A stretch of 17,325 nt of DNA from Marinilabiliales bacterium (GCA_002869465.1 PKSW01000418.1:1-17325), one strand, 5' to 3'; shown: positions 1 through 8,836, counted from the stretch's first letter. Made by a program: numbers and translations. The notes: generated from the letters alone by a model not told the origin.

Positions 1-69
1 CAAAAGCCAATAAACTTAAATGGAATAATTTTCTAAGATTTTTCATCGTACGGTGCTTTAAAATGTAAT

Positions 70-89
70 TGAATAGTAACAGCTATTCA
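70..89. repeat. Short inverted repeat upstream of first gene
   Basis: A 7-bp inverted repeat (TGAATAG / CTATTCA) with a 6-nt loop, in otherwise featureless AT-rich DNA. There is no T-run after it on the + strand, so it is not a convincing terminator. It may be incidental. Confidence 0.3.
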
Positions 90-215
90 CTTGTTAGTAC
101 CCAAAATTCGTTTATTTATACCCCTTATAACTGAAAATGTTCCGTAAGTCTATTAATTTTTGACAAAAAAAAGAGGGTTAGTATTCACGTTTTTTTTGTA
201 CATTTATCATTGGAA

Positions 216-1598
216 ATGAACAAAAAACAGGCAATACTATACATTTTCCTTTTGTTAATTTTTAACATTCAGGGAAAAAGCCAGGTGAATTTTAGAATTA
301 TTCTTGATAATTACACCGATTCATCTGTTTTACTAACCTCTTATTACGGAAGTAAGGTCAAATTAGTGGATACAGCTTATGCAAACGGGGATGTATTCGA
401 GTTCAACAATATAAACTATCCCGGCGGTATTTATATACTGGCTGATCCATCTAAAAAAAAGCTTTTCGAATTTATAATAAACGATGAGTCTGACTTTACA
501 ATATATGCGAATTCGAAAACATTGGCTGAAATTAAAGCGGAAGGATCTAAAGAAAATGAATTATTTTTTAATCATCTGCTACTTAGAAATAAAGCTTTTG
601 AGAAAGCTTTACAATTGAATGATACATCATCTGACACACCCGCGAAATTAGCAGGAAAAGAGACTGAAATTCAATTAGACTCCTTAAGAACTCTTTTAAA
701 TGCTGAAGAAGCTATGATAATAAATGCTTATCCGGATTTATTTATTGCAAAACTAATTGTTGCGAACAGTGAAATTAATATTCCCGAATCTATTGCTGCT
801 GACAGCCTGCAGAAATTCCTTTATTATAAAGCACATTTTTGGGATGGATTTGACCTGAAAGACGAACGGTTTATCAGAACACCTATTATTGATAAAAAAC
901 TAGAGTCCTATTTTAACAACATCGTTTATCTAAACCCCGACTCAACAATTGCTGCTATAGATTTGGTTATTTCGAATGCTCGTCCATCAGAAGAAATGGT
1001 CAGTTATATTTTATGGTACTTCATGGCCAAATATCAAAATCCGCAATACATGGGATTTGACAGGGTATTTGTTCACCTGGTTGATAATTATTTCTTAAAA
1101 GAAGATGTATTAAATACAACTGTTTCAATCAATGAAAAATTAAAAGAAAGATCAGATAAATTAAAACCTTTATTAATAGGAGAACCTGCACCAGATTTAT
1201 TGTTAATTGATACGAACGATCGTTTTGTTTCGTTTCGTGAATTGGAATCAGATTTTACAGTCTTGTTATTTTGGGATTATAATTGTAATGTTTGTGAAGA
1301 TGAGATCGCCGAGCTTCAAAGTCTTATTGACACAACTATCTATGATATAAGTGTTTATGCGATAAGTAAAAATAAGGATATTGATCAATGGAAGAATGTT
1401 GTGAGGCTAAGAAATATGAACTGGTATAATGTAAATGGCACAAAAAGTATTACAAGTAATTTTCATAATTTATATGACATTAATGGAACCCCACGGATGT
1501 TTTTATTAGATCATGAAAAAAAAATTATAGCAAAACATTTTAAAGTTGCCCAATTAATTCCTATTATTGAAAACCAATATTTGAAAAACAAGCATTAA
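216..1598 (+). CDS. Exported TlpA-like thioredoxin-fold protein
   Basis: The protein has 460 residues when started at the ATG at 216; an in-frame TTG six bases earlier is less likely. An N-terminal hydrophobic segment (ILYIFLLLIFNIQG, before KSQ) looks like a signal peptide. Residues of roughly 20-110 resemble the beta-rich DUF4369-type domain that often precedes TlpA domains in Bacteroidota. A mostly helical middle follows (DUF5106-like, less sure). The C-terminal third is a thioredoxin fold with C357-N-V-C360 in the context LLFWDYNCNVCEDE, and a likely cis-proline loop at G424-T425-P426. The family acts as thiol-disulfide oxidoreductases in the periplasm or at the outer membrane, but the substrate here is unknown. 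The CNVC pair is not the common TlpA CxPC. The gene lies 150 nt upstream of the Cys-rich PKD protein; whether they share a transcript is not evident. The fold is well supported, the role is not. Confidence 0.8.
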   Translation: MNKKQAILYIFLLLIFNIQGKSQVNFRIILDNYTDSSVLLTSYYGSKVKLVDTAYANGDVFEFNNINYPGGIYILADPSKKKLFEFIINDESDFTIYANSKTLAEIKAEGSKENELFFNHLLLRNKAFEKALQLNDTSSDTPAKLAGKETEIQLDSLRTLLNAEEAMIINAYPDLFIAKLIVANSEINIPESIAADSLQKFLYYKAHFWDGFDLKDERFIRTPIIDKKLESYFNNIVYLNPDSTIAAIDLVISNARPSEEMVSYILWYFMAKYQNPQYMGFDRVFVHLVDNYFLKEDVLNTTVSINEKLKERSDKLKPLLIGEPAPDLLLIDTNDRFVSFRELESDFTVLLFWDYNCNVCEDEIAELQSLIDTTIYDISVYAISKNKDIDQWKNVVRLRNMNWYNVNGTKSITSNFHNLYDINGTPRMFLLDHEKKIIAKHFKVAQLIPIIENQYLKNKH

Positions 1599-1748
1599 AT
1601 AAATAATTTGTAAAAATCTATTATGAAATAAACAAGCAAAACCAAAAGTATTTTTCAGAACCTTTTTCGGCAAATAACGTATCCTTTCCATATATATGAT
1701 ACTTTTTGTTATGCTGTATTGTTATTAACAAACAAAAAAGCAATGTTA

Positions 1749-4700
1749 ATGAAATTAAGATATTTTTTTATTTCCTTTTTATGGCTTCTCTTTTTCGGAG
1801 CGCAATCTCAACCTTGCCCCCCAATAAATGTTGATTTTAATTATACATATATTGGTTGTAGCGAAATAAGTTTTCAGGATAATTCGAATACACCAAATCC
1901 TAATTTTACACTAGTTGACTGGGAGTGGGATTTCGGTGATGGCTCACCAAATGCTTTTGGACCAAATGCAACTCACTCTTATGTGCCCGGAGATCTTGTA
2001 AACGTTACTTTGTTAGTCACTGTTGATTCGATGGGTTTTCTATGCCAGCAATCCTTTAGCCAATTTATTGCAGTAAATCAAAAACCTGATGTATTTATCT
2101 CGGGTACACCAAATCCTGGATGCGAAGGAGATATCATATTTTTTACCGGAACTTCAGGATTTAATATAACCTTATGGGAATGGGATTTCGGCGATGGAAG
2201 TGTGAGTTCCACTAATTCACCCAACCAGACTCATACCTATGGAAGCCCGGGAACGTATGACGTTATTCTTACTGTTACAGATGTAAATGGTTGTGATAGT
2301 ACGTATGATCCACCTTACCAGCAGATTATAGGCGAAAATCCAATAGCCGACTTCTCATGGGACCCTGATCCTGCCTGTTTAAATGCACCGGTTCAATTTA
2401 CTGATCTCTCAACACCAATACCAAATGTGGTTAGCTGGAATTGGAATTTTGGAGATGGAACAACTTCCAGTTTGCAGAATCCTCTCCACAGTTTTACAAC
2501 TACAGGAAATTTTAATGTTACACTTACAGTTACAACAACTGAAAATTGCTCCAGCTCAATAACTCAGACAATAGATGTAAACCCACTCCCAATTCCTGAT
2601 TTCGTTACAAATACGCCAGTTTGTTTTGGTGATTCTGTTCAATTTACGAACTTATCAATTTCACCTAACGGAAACATAGAACAGTGGATATGGGATTTTG
2701 GTGATGGGAATATTATTACGATAGACAGGCCGAACAATCCAAATATTTCTCATTTATATGGCGGAACAGGAACTTTTGAAGTTTTTCTCACAGTAACTGA
2801 TTCGGATAGCTGCCAGAATACGACGTCAAGACTAGTGGAAGTTGTTTCAAACCCAATTGCAGATTTTACATTTGACGAAACCTGCTTCGGGGATCCGGTT
2901 ATATTTACAGACTTATCTTCACCAAATGGTGGCCCGGCTTTATATACTTGGGATTGGAACTTTGATGATCCTTTATCAGGAGTCAATAATACATCAACGT
3001 TACAAAATCCGTCTCATATATTTACAAATCCCGGAACCTATTCAGTATCATTAATAGTTAACAATACCATTGGGTGTTCCGATACTTCAATTCAGGATAT
3101 CATAGTTGATACTATTCCACAGGTAGATTTTGCAATGGCCGATGATACTATTTGTCTTGGTGAAAACGCCATCTTTACAGGTATAGGTGCAACTTTTAAT
3201 TCCTGGTTTTGGGATTTTGGTGATGGAAATACTTCCACCCAGCAAAATCCGGTTCATACATATCAGTTGCCAGGTCTATATACTGTAACACTTACGGCTA
3301 CAACCACGGAAGGCTGTGTAAGCACTATAAGTTATAACATCAGGGTAAACCAGTTACCTGTTGCTAATTTCATTGCTTCTACTCCTGCCTGTCAGAATGA
3401 TTCAATTGCTTTTACTGATCAATCTTCTTCACCAAATGGATTAATTATTCAGTGGATATGGGATTTCAGCGATGGAACTGTTGTAACCATAGATTATCCT
3501 TCAAACCCCAACATTTCACATTTATTTGGATCAAGCGGTAGTTATGAAGTTTTTTTAACTGTCATGGATATTGATAGTTGCCAAAATACTACTTCAAGAA
3601 TAATCCAGGTGATAACCAGCCCTGTTGCTAATTTTACTTTTGAGAATGCATGCCTGGGCTCACCAGTTCTTTTTACAGATATTTCTTCACCAAATGGAGG
3701 GCCAGACCTTTTCACCTGGGATTGGAACTTTGACGACCCGCCTTCTGGTGTAAATAATACATCGTCTCTTCAAAACCCATCACATATTTTCACCAATCCG
3801 GGTACATATGCCGTTTCTCTAATGGTTACCAATACACAAGGTTGTTTCGATACAATAACAATTGATGTAGTTGTTGATTCATTGCCTTCTGTTGATTTTA
3901 CAATGGCCAATGACACTGTATGTCTGGGTGATATTGCCGAATTTACAGGAATTGGAACTAATATCTCAATTTGGCAATGGGATTTTGGTGATGGAATAGG
4001 TATTTCAGGACAACCAAACCCCGTTTACACATATATGCAATCTGGAACTTATACTGTAACACTTACCGTTACTGACGTTAATGGTTGCCAAAATTCTATT
4101 TCTTATGACATTCGTATAAGAGACTTACCTAATGTAGATTTCACATTTAATAACGCTTGTTCTGGCGACTCCACGTACTTCATTGATGCAACAGTTATTA
4201 CCAATGGCTTTCCGGTGGCCTGGGATTGGAATTTTGGTGATGGAGGGACATCAACATTACAAAGTCCTTCACATTTTTATAACACTTTTGGAAACTACCA
4301 GGTTTCGTTAACTGTTACTGATAACTTCGGATGCTTTAGCACTTATACTCAACTAATAAGCGTGTTTGACGGACCAACTGCATCTTTCAGCTTCGAAACA
4401 CCATGTGAACCTGCTGGCCAGGCGATTTTTTTTGATGAATCAACTTTAAGTAACAATAATAGCCCAATACAGTCATGGTTATGGGACTTCGGCGACGGTT
4501 TCTTTTCAACTGAAGAAAACCCACAACATATTTACGCTGTTACCGATAGCTGTTATACCGTTTCTCTTATGATCACAGATGCGAACGGATGTTCTTCTTC
4601 AGACACGAGCTTTAATGTATGTGTTCTGGATCCTCTCAATATAAGCTTTACAGCAACAGAGGCCTGCTTTGGACAGGCTACACTATTCCAGGCATTTTAT

Positions 4701-6530
4701 TCACCCCCTAATGATTCAATATTATTGTATACCTGGAATTTTAATGATGGTAGTTTGCCTGTAGCAACTTACCGTGATACAATTAATCATATATTTTCAG
4801 CACCTGGCAATTATACTGTTGAGTTAACGGCATTGGACACCAATGGATGTTCTATGACCATTTATGAAAATGTTTATGTGAATCAATTACCATCTCCTAA
4901 CTTCACTTATACAATGGGGACATGTGAGGAACCAACTCAGTTTTTTGATCAATCTTTGGGAGGTGGAGCACAAATAATCAGCTGGTACTGGGATTTTGGA
5001 GACCCAAGTTCAGGAGCTGCTAATAACTCCGATGATCAGCATCCTATACATTACTATCCACCTCAGGATAGTACCTATCAGGTTAAATTGATTGTAACCA
5101 ACTTAAATGGTTGTATAGATTCCATTGTAAAAACTGTAGAACGAAATCCTTGTCTTGTAGCAGATTTCTATGCACCTTCCGGTACCTTATGTGCAAACAC
5201 AGAAGTTTGTTTCAATGATAATTCAACCATTGCAAGTAATAATACAAGTATTTCAAATTGGTACTGGGATTTCGGTGATGGGTCGAACTACTCATATAGT
5301 ACGCAGGAAAATCCGGTTTGTCATACATATACATCCGGCGGAACTTATGATGTTACGCTTATTATTACGGCAGTTACTAGTAATTCCATAACGCTTCGCG
5401 ATAGTACAGTTCGGACAATTACGATAAGCCCGACACCAGATGCCAACTTCTATGTTACAAGTACAACATGTTTCGGAACACTAACGCAATTCACAGATAT
5501 TTCAGTTGAAAATGGTGGATCAATCACTTATTGGGATTGGGATTTTGGTGATCCGGCAAATCCTGCTAGCACTTCTAATGCACAAAATCCGGCATATATG
5601 TATATGGATCATGGCACTTATACTGTTGAGCTAATTGTAGGAAATGATTATGGATGTAGTGACACGCTTGAACAAGACGTAGAAATTTTTGAAAAACCGG
5701 AAGCTGAATTTGGATTCGATGTTTCCTGCCTGGATAAACAGACTTTCTTCTTTGACGAGTCTATTGAAGGAGGCGGCAACATTAGTTCATGGTATTGGAA
5801 CTTTGGAAATCCATTATCAATCATTGACACATCATCGTTGCAAGATCCTTATTATATTTACAGTGAAACAGGTAGTTATAATGTAAACCTAATTGTAACT
5901 GATGATAATATGTGTAAAGACACCGTTGTTCACGAAGTTGAAGTTTATGAAAACCCTATTGCAGATTTTGAAATATATGATTCGTATGAAGGTGAGCAGG
6001 GGGTCATTTATTTTGCAAATTTAAGTGAAGATGCAGTTTCGTACTTCTGGGACTTTGGTGATGGCCAGGTTTCTGATGAAGAAAATCCAATAATAACCTA
6101 CAGTCAAGATGGCATTTACACGATAACTCTTATTGCATATAGTGAGGAGAATTGTGCTGATACGATCTCATATCCATATGAGATGATGTATAAAACACTC
6201 TATGTGCCAAATGCTTTTGTACCAGGAAATTTAGGTTGGAATTATGAAGACGGAAGGTTCATTGTAAAAGGTGTTAATCTGTACAGATACCATTTATATA
6301 TTTATGACGCCTGGGGCGATTTAATCTGGGAAACTGATGCGCTCATTGATGGCAAACCAGCAGCGAGTTGGAATGGCAGGGAAAATAATAATCCTAACCT
6401 TGATCTTTGTCCTGCAGGAGCCTATACATGGAAAATCGATGCTGTATTTAAAGATGGCACCAAATGGAAAGGCAGCGATAACGGAGATGGAAATACCAAC
6501 CCTTATGGTACTGTACTGTTAATCAGATAA
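1749..6530 (+). CDS. Giant secreted protein with 17 PKD repeats and T9SS type B sorting domain
   Basis: The protein has 1593 residues from the ATG at 1749, the best fit to a signal peptide (MKLRYFFISFLWLLFFGAQS, then QPC). An ATG at 1743 is also possible; an upstream TTG at 1719 is unlikely. I count 17 PKD repeats between about 1824 and 6190, each marked by a variant of W-x-W-[DN]-F-G-D-G and a strand such as TYTVTLTV. Most have one Cys near the first strand and one at the end (NGC or similar); the mature protein has 39 Cys by my count. Residues from about 1483 to the end (YVPNAFVPGN, YDAWGDLIWET, PAGAYTWKI, GTVLLIR) form the CHU_C/gliding-motility-associated C-terminal domain, the type B export signal of the type IX secretion system. 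PKD domains are Ig-like beta sandwiches found in surface adhesins and enzymes. No catalytic domain is visible, so an adhesin or matrix role is inferred. The PorP/SprF gene follows after 28 nt. Confidence 0.92.
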   Translation: MKLRYFFISFLWLLFFGAQSQPCPPINVDFNYTYIGCSEISFQDNSNTPNPNFTLVDWEWDFGDGSPNAFGPNATHSYVPGDLVNVTLLVTVDSMGFLCQQSFSQFIAVNQKPDVFISGTPNPGCEGDIIFFTGTSGFNITLWEWDFGDGSVSSTNSPNQTHTYGSPGTYDVILTVTDVNGCDSTYDPPYQQIIGENPIADFSWDPDPACLNAPVQFTDLSTPIPNVVSWNWNFGDGTTSSLQNPLHSFTTTGNFNVTLTVTTTENCSSSITQTIDVNPLPIPDFVTNTPVCFGDSVQFTNLSISPNGNIEQWIWDFGDGNIITIDRPNNPNISHLYGGTGTFEVFLTVTDSDSCQNTTSRLVEVVSNPIADFTFDETCFGDPVIFTDLSSPNGGPALYTWDWNFDDPLSGVNNTSTLQNPSHIFTNPGTYSVSLIVNNTIGCSDTSIQDIIVDTIPQVDFAMADDTICLGENAIFTGIGATFNSWFWDFGDGNTSTQQNPVHTYQLPGLYTVTLTATTTEGCVSTISYNIRVNQLPVANFIASTPACQNDSIAFTDQSSSPNGLIIQWIWDFSDGTVVTIDYPSNPNISHLFGSSGSYEVFLTVMDIDSCQNTTSRIIQVITSPVANFTFENACLGSPVLFTDISSPNGGPDLFTWDWNFDDPPSGVNNTSSLQNPSHIFTNPGTYAVSLMVTNTQGCFDTITIDVVVDSLPSVDFTMANDTVCLGDIAEFTGIGTNISIWQWDFGDGIGISGQPNPVYTYMQSGTYTVTLTVTDVNGCQNSISYDIRIRDLPNVDFTFNNACSGDSTYFIDATVITNGFPVAWDWNFGDGGTSTLQSPSHFYNTFGNYQVSLTVTDNFGCFSTYTQLISVFDGPTASFSFETPCEPAGQAIFFDESTLSNNNSPIQSWLWDFGDGFFSTEENPQHIYAVTDSCYTVSLMITDANGCSSSDTSFNVCVLDPLNISFTATEACFGQATLFQAFYSPPNDSILLYTWNFNDGSLPVATYRDTINHIFSAPGNYTVELTALDTNGCSMTIYENVYVNQLPSPNFTYTMGTCEEPTQFFDQSLGGGAQIISWYWDFGDPSSGAANNSDDQHPIHYYPPQDSTYQVKLIVTNLNGCIDSIVKTVERNPCLVADFYAPSGTLCANTEVCFNDNSTIASNNTSISNWYWDFGDGSNYSYSTQENPVCHTYTSGGTYDVTLIITAVTSNSITLRDSTVRTITISPTPDANFYVTSTTCFGTLTQFTDISVENGGSITYWDWDFGDPANPASTSNAQNPAYMYMDHGTYTVELIVGNDYGCSDTLEQDVEIFEKPEAEFGFDVSCLDKQTFFFDESIEGGGNISSWYWNFGNPLSIIDTSSLQDPYYIYSETGSYNVNLIVTDDNMCKDTVVHEVEVYENPIADFEIYDSYEGEQGVIYFANLSEDAVSYFWDFGDGQVSDEENPIITYSQDGIYTITLIAYSEENCADTISYPYEMMYKTLYVPNAFVPGNLGWNYEDGRFIVKGVNLYRYHLYIYDAWGDLIWETDALIDGKPAASWNGRENNNPNLDLCPAGAYTWKIDAVFKDGTKWKGSDNGDGNTNPYGTVLLIR
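2580..3347 (+). repeat. Three-PKD block, copy A (256 codons)
   Basis: This is the first copy of a tandem duplication inside the PKD protein, covering PKD repeats 4-6. It starts at NPLPIPDF. Landmarks shared with copy B at a constant 768-nt offset are WIWDF.DG, NPNISHL, DSCQNTTSR, SSPNGGP, WDWNFDDP.SGVNNTS and LQNPSHIFTNPGTY. The copies differ at many synonymous sites, so the duplication is not recent. Confidence 0.85.
3348..4118 (+). repeat. Three-PKD block, copy B (257 codons)
   Basis: This second copy covers PKD repeats 7-9 and starts at NQLPVANF directly where copy A ends. It has one extra residue in its last PKD (GIGISGQPNPVYTY against GNTSTQQNPVHTY). The following single repeat begins at RDLPNVDF. 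Confidence 0.85.
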
Positions 6531-6558
6531 TAAACAAACAAGCAAAAACGATTGAACG

Positions 6559-7635
6559 ATGATACGTAAACTCAAGAAAATATTCGTAATAGTAGGCGCA
6601 GTTGCAATGTTTGTTTTTAACATTGGTGAAGTAAATGCGCAGGATATAACCTATTCACAACCCTATAACAGCCCGACATATTATAATCCGGCATTTGTGG
6701 GCCTTACGCTTGGATTGAAAACCAGGTTCAATTACCAAAAGCGATGGACAGGTTTAGCAGGGAATTATTACACTTACAATTTTAGTGCTGATATAGCTGA
6801 CAGGAACATTCCTGGTTCTGGAGGATTAGGATTAATATTTTCGCAAGACAGGCAAGGTATGGGATACATTCAAACTACTACCATAGGTGTGATGCCATCC
6901 GTTAGAATCCGATCTTCATATAATACTCTTTTTCAAGTAGGGGCAACTATCTCCGCGGTTAATAGAAAACTAGACCTGACAAATGCTGTATTTTCAAGCC
7001 AGTTGGATCCAATTTATGGAAATATTGGCCCCTCAACATTTTCTGATTATGGAAACGAAAGCACATTCTACGCTGATTTCTCACTCGGTGGGCTTTTTCA
7101 GTTCGAAAAGGGTTCAACAACGGGTGTCATTGGTTTTGCTGCGCATCATTTAACACGGCCTGATCAATCATTTACAGGACATACTGCTCCACTTGAAATT
7201 AAATACGTAGCTCATGCTGACTTCATTATCAACTTTATGGAATCAAGGCAATTTTACGGCAAAGCCAGAGGATGGAAACTAAATCCCGGTTTTATCTATC
7301 AACGTCAATTATTTATGGATGTATATCAAGTTGGATTAAATGCATATACCTCATATGTCTACTTTGGCATTTGGTATAAGAATGAAGCGTTTAACTGGGA
7401 TAATTTCTCGAATATGACCTTCATGCTTGGAACAAACGTACCATTTACAGATCAAAATAGAATGAAAGTAATGTATTCATATGATTTGATGATCCATTCA
7501 GAACATGGATACGTGGGCCCCACACATGAAATTTCACTTATTTTTGAATTTGACGGTGTAAGTTTCCATAAAAGTAAAGGAACACTGAATTCAATGAAGA
7601 TGCCCAATCAACCACTTGAGTGTTCATCGTTTTAG
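6559..7635 (+). CDS. PorP/SprF family type IX secretion outer-membrane protein
   Basis: The protein has 358 residues. An N-terminal signal peptide ends near VNAQ, and the mature protein starts QDITYSQPYNSPTYYNPAFVG, the characteristic opening of the PorP/SprF family (PF11751). The rest has alternating aromatic beta-strand segments fitting an outer-membrane barrel: RFNYQKRWTGLAGNYYTY, GLGLIFSQDRQG, and a near-terminal MKVMYSYDLMI...THEISLIFEF. Family members include PorP, needed for type IX secretion in Porphyromonas, and SprF, needed for surface display of the adhesin SprB in Flavobacterium. The gene begins 28 nt after the giant PKD cargo gene and is followed by a terminator at 7658, so the two probably form one operon. 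I infer that this protein is the dedicated export or anchoring partner of the PKD protein. The start at 6559 lacks a clear Shine-Dalgarno, as is usual in the phylum. Confidence 0.9.
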   Translation: MIRKLKKIFVIVGAVAMFVFNIGEVNAQDITYSQPYNSPTYYNPAFVGLTLGLKTRFNYQKRWTGLAGNYYTYNFSADIADRNIPGSGGLGLIFSQDRQGMGYIQTTTIGVMPSVRIRSSYNTLFQVGATISAVNRKLDLTNAVFSSQLDPIYGNIGPSTFSDYGNESTFYADFSLGGLFQFEKGSTTGVIGFAAHHLTRPDQSFTGHTAPLEIKYVAHADFIINFMESRQFYGKARGWKLNPGFIYQRQLFMDVYQVGLNAYTSYVYFGIWYKNEAFNWDNFSNMTFMLGTNVPFTDQNRMKVMYSYDLMIHSEHGYVGPTHEISLIFEFDGVSFHKSKGTLNSMKMPNQPLECSSF

Positions 7636-7657
7636 TATAGCCAAATAAAAAAATGCG

Positions 7658-7693
7658 AAAGAGAGTTTGTTAATTAACATCTCTCTTTTTTTA
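7658..7693 (+). terminator. Rho-independent terminator after PorP/SprF gene
   Basis: Stem AAAGAGAG (7658-7665) pairs perfectly with CTCTCTTT (7681-7688) and runs into a T-tract through 7691. The loop contains the palindrome GTTAATTAAC. It closes the PKD/PorP-SprF unit. Confidence 0.8.
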
Positions 7694-7697
7694 TTAA

Positions 7698-7721
7698 CAA
7701 ATCATTCTTTAAAATGATTTG
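7698..7721. repeat. Perfect 9-bp hairpin after the terminator
   Basis: CAAATCATT (7698-7706) pairs with AATGATTTG (7713-7721) across a 6-nt loop. There is no T-run on the + strand. It could be a back-up stem or a leader structure of the next transcript; its role is unknown. Confidence 0.45.
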
Positions 7722-7784
7722 AGCTTAACATATTCATCCTTTTTCATTTTCTTACTTTCGTGTTTGAATTTCAAACTTATTCAA

Positions 7785-8288
7785 ATGAAAAAGCAATTTT
7801 TGATCTTAAGCTTCATTTTAACTGCTCTTTTAGCAAAATCACAATGGACTAAATCATTTACACTGGATGATTTTGGCGATACCACCGACATGGTGGAGAT
7901 TACGGGAAAATCATTTGACGGACTTATTTATTACAACGACCCCAATGGAAACCCGATGGACAAATTCTGCACAAGAGTTTATATTGACAAAGACCAAAAT
8001 GTCGGCTTGTTCCTGTATGAGAATTGTGTTTTTGAGAAACCGGCTTTCCCGGGCACTGATGCATTAAAAGAAGTGACTTTCAGAATGCGAAATAGCGAAG
8101 GAACCACCGAAAAAGTGACCATTCTAGACAAATGGTCCAAGTCAGGTGGACTAAAGCTGGAAAATAAAAAATTTATCGACTTTCTTAAGAGCAGTAATGG
8201 TGAGATCCGCTGCATTGTGCAATCAGGCGTGGCCTATTATAAATTCACCATTGATGCATCGGGCTATCATCAATTAATAGGGAAATAG
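7785..8288 (+). CDS. Small exported protein of unknown function
   Basis: I do not recognise this family. The ATG at 7785 gives 167 residues with a clear signal peptide (MKKQFLILSFILTALLAKSQ); an in-frame TTG at 7719 would add an unlikely N-terminal extension. The mature part is about 145 residues and beta-rich, with no transmembrane segment, lipobox or repeated motif. It has three Cys (in DKFCTRV, YENCVF and IRCIV), so at most one intramolecular disulfide pair plus one free Cys. Stretches such as TDMVEITGKSFDGLIYYND and GTTEKVTILDKWSKSGGLKL suggest a compact beta domain in the periplasm or outside the cell. The stop codon is followed after only 2 nt by the ATG of the DUF2177 gene, so the two are almost certainly co-transcribed and possibly translationally coupled. 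Confidence 0.7.
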   Translation: MKKQFLILSFILTALLAKSQWTKSFTLDDFGDTTDMVEITGKSFDGLIYYNDPNGNPMDKFCTRVYIDKDQNVGLFLYENCVFEKPAFPGTDALKEVTFRMRNSEGTTEKVTILDKWSKSGGLKLENKKFIDFLKSSNGEIRCIVQSGVAYYKFTIDASGYHQLIGK

Positions 8289-8290
8289 CC

Positions 8291-8698
8291 ATGGACTTTA
8301 CGAAAATATTAATCAGCTATGTGCTGACATCTGTTGTTTTCTTCGCTATTGATATGCTATGGCTGGGACTGATTGCCAAAAATTTATACCGGAACTACCT
8401 GGGCCATTTCTTAAGCGACGAAGTGAATTGGGTAGCAGCCATCATTTTCTACCTGATATTTATCGTGGGCATCCTATTTTTTGCCGTATATCCAGCCGTT
8501 CAAAAGGAATCTTTTGTCAATGCCATTATACTTGGTGCCTTATTTGGTTTTTTCACCTATGCTACTTACGATCTCACCAACTATGCCACCTTGAAAGACT
8601 GGCCCATTCAGATCGTTTTTATTGATATCGCCTGGGGCGCTTTTCTATCGGCAGTGGTTAGCCTTTCCGGGTATTTTATTGTGCGGTTTGTGAATTAA
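8291..8698 (+). CDS. DUF2177 family integral membrane protein
   Basis: The protein has 135 residues and four predicted transmembrane helices, at about 5-27, 45-67, 76-98 and 108-132. The sequence matches my recollection of the DUF2177 family: an early D-M-L-W-L-G motif in helix 1 (FFAIDMLWLGLIAKNLY), the loop YLGHFL, G-x-x-F-G-F-F-T-Y-A-T-Y-D-L-T-N-Y-A in helix 3, and a W-G-A-F motif in helix 4. Family members are short inner-membrane proteins of unknown function, sometimes in stress or lipid contexts in other bacteria. Here it follows the small exported protein by 2 nt and precedes a convergent tRNA gene. No terminator is evident between them. Confidence 0.82.
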   Translation: MDFTKILISYVLTSVVFFAIDMLWLGLIAKNLYRNYLGHFLSDEVNWVAAIIFYLIFIVGILFFAVYPAVQKESFVNAIILGALFGFFTYATYDLTNYATLKDWPIQIVFIDIAWGAFLSAVVSLSGYFIVRFVN

Positions 8699-8732
8699 AC
8701 TTGGAGAGAGAACCCTGATGAAAGAAAATATG

Positions 8733-8807
8733 TGGGACTTAGCAGATTCGAACTGCTGACCTCTTGCCTGTCAAGCAAGCGCTCTAAACCAACTGAGCTA
8801 AAGTCCC
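8733..8807 (-). tRNA. tRNA-Val (anticodon GAC)
   Basis: On the - strand this folds as a 75-nt cloverleaf. The acceptor GGGACTT/AAGTCCC and discriminator A are present. The D-stem is GCTC/GAGC, the anticodon stem CTTGC/GCAAG holds loop TTGACAG, and the T-stem is AGCAG/CTGCT with TTCGAAT. Positions 34-36 read GAC, so it decodes GUC/GUU. No 3' CCA is encoded. It is convergent with the DUF2177 gene and divergent from the peptidase gene. Confidence 0.95.
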
Positions 8808-8836
8808 TTTTAACATCCAACTCAAAGGATGCGCTG

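Noticed and set aside
1719..1748. TTG at 1719 as the start of the PKD protein (and similar TTG starts at 210 and 7719)
   Set aside because: In each case an ATG a little further in gives a clean signal peptide directly at the N-terminus.
1824..6190. Regular repeats that could suggest a CRISPR array or other non-coding repeat array
   Set aside because: The repetition is at the protein level in one long open frame with codon-level divergence, as expected for PKD domains; there are no short identical DNA repeats with spacers.
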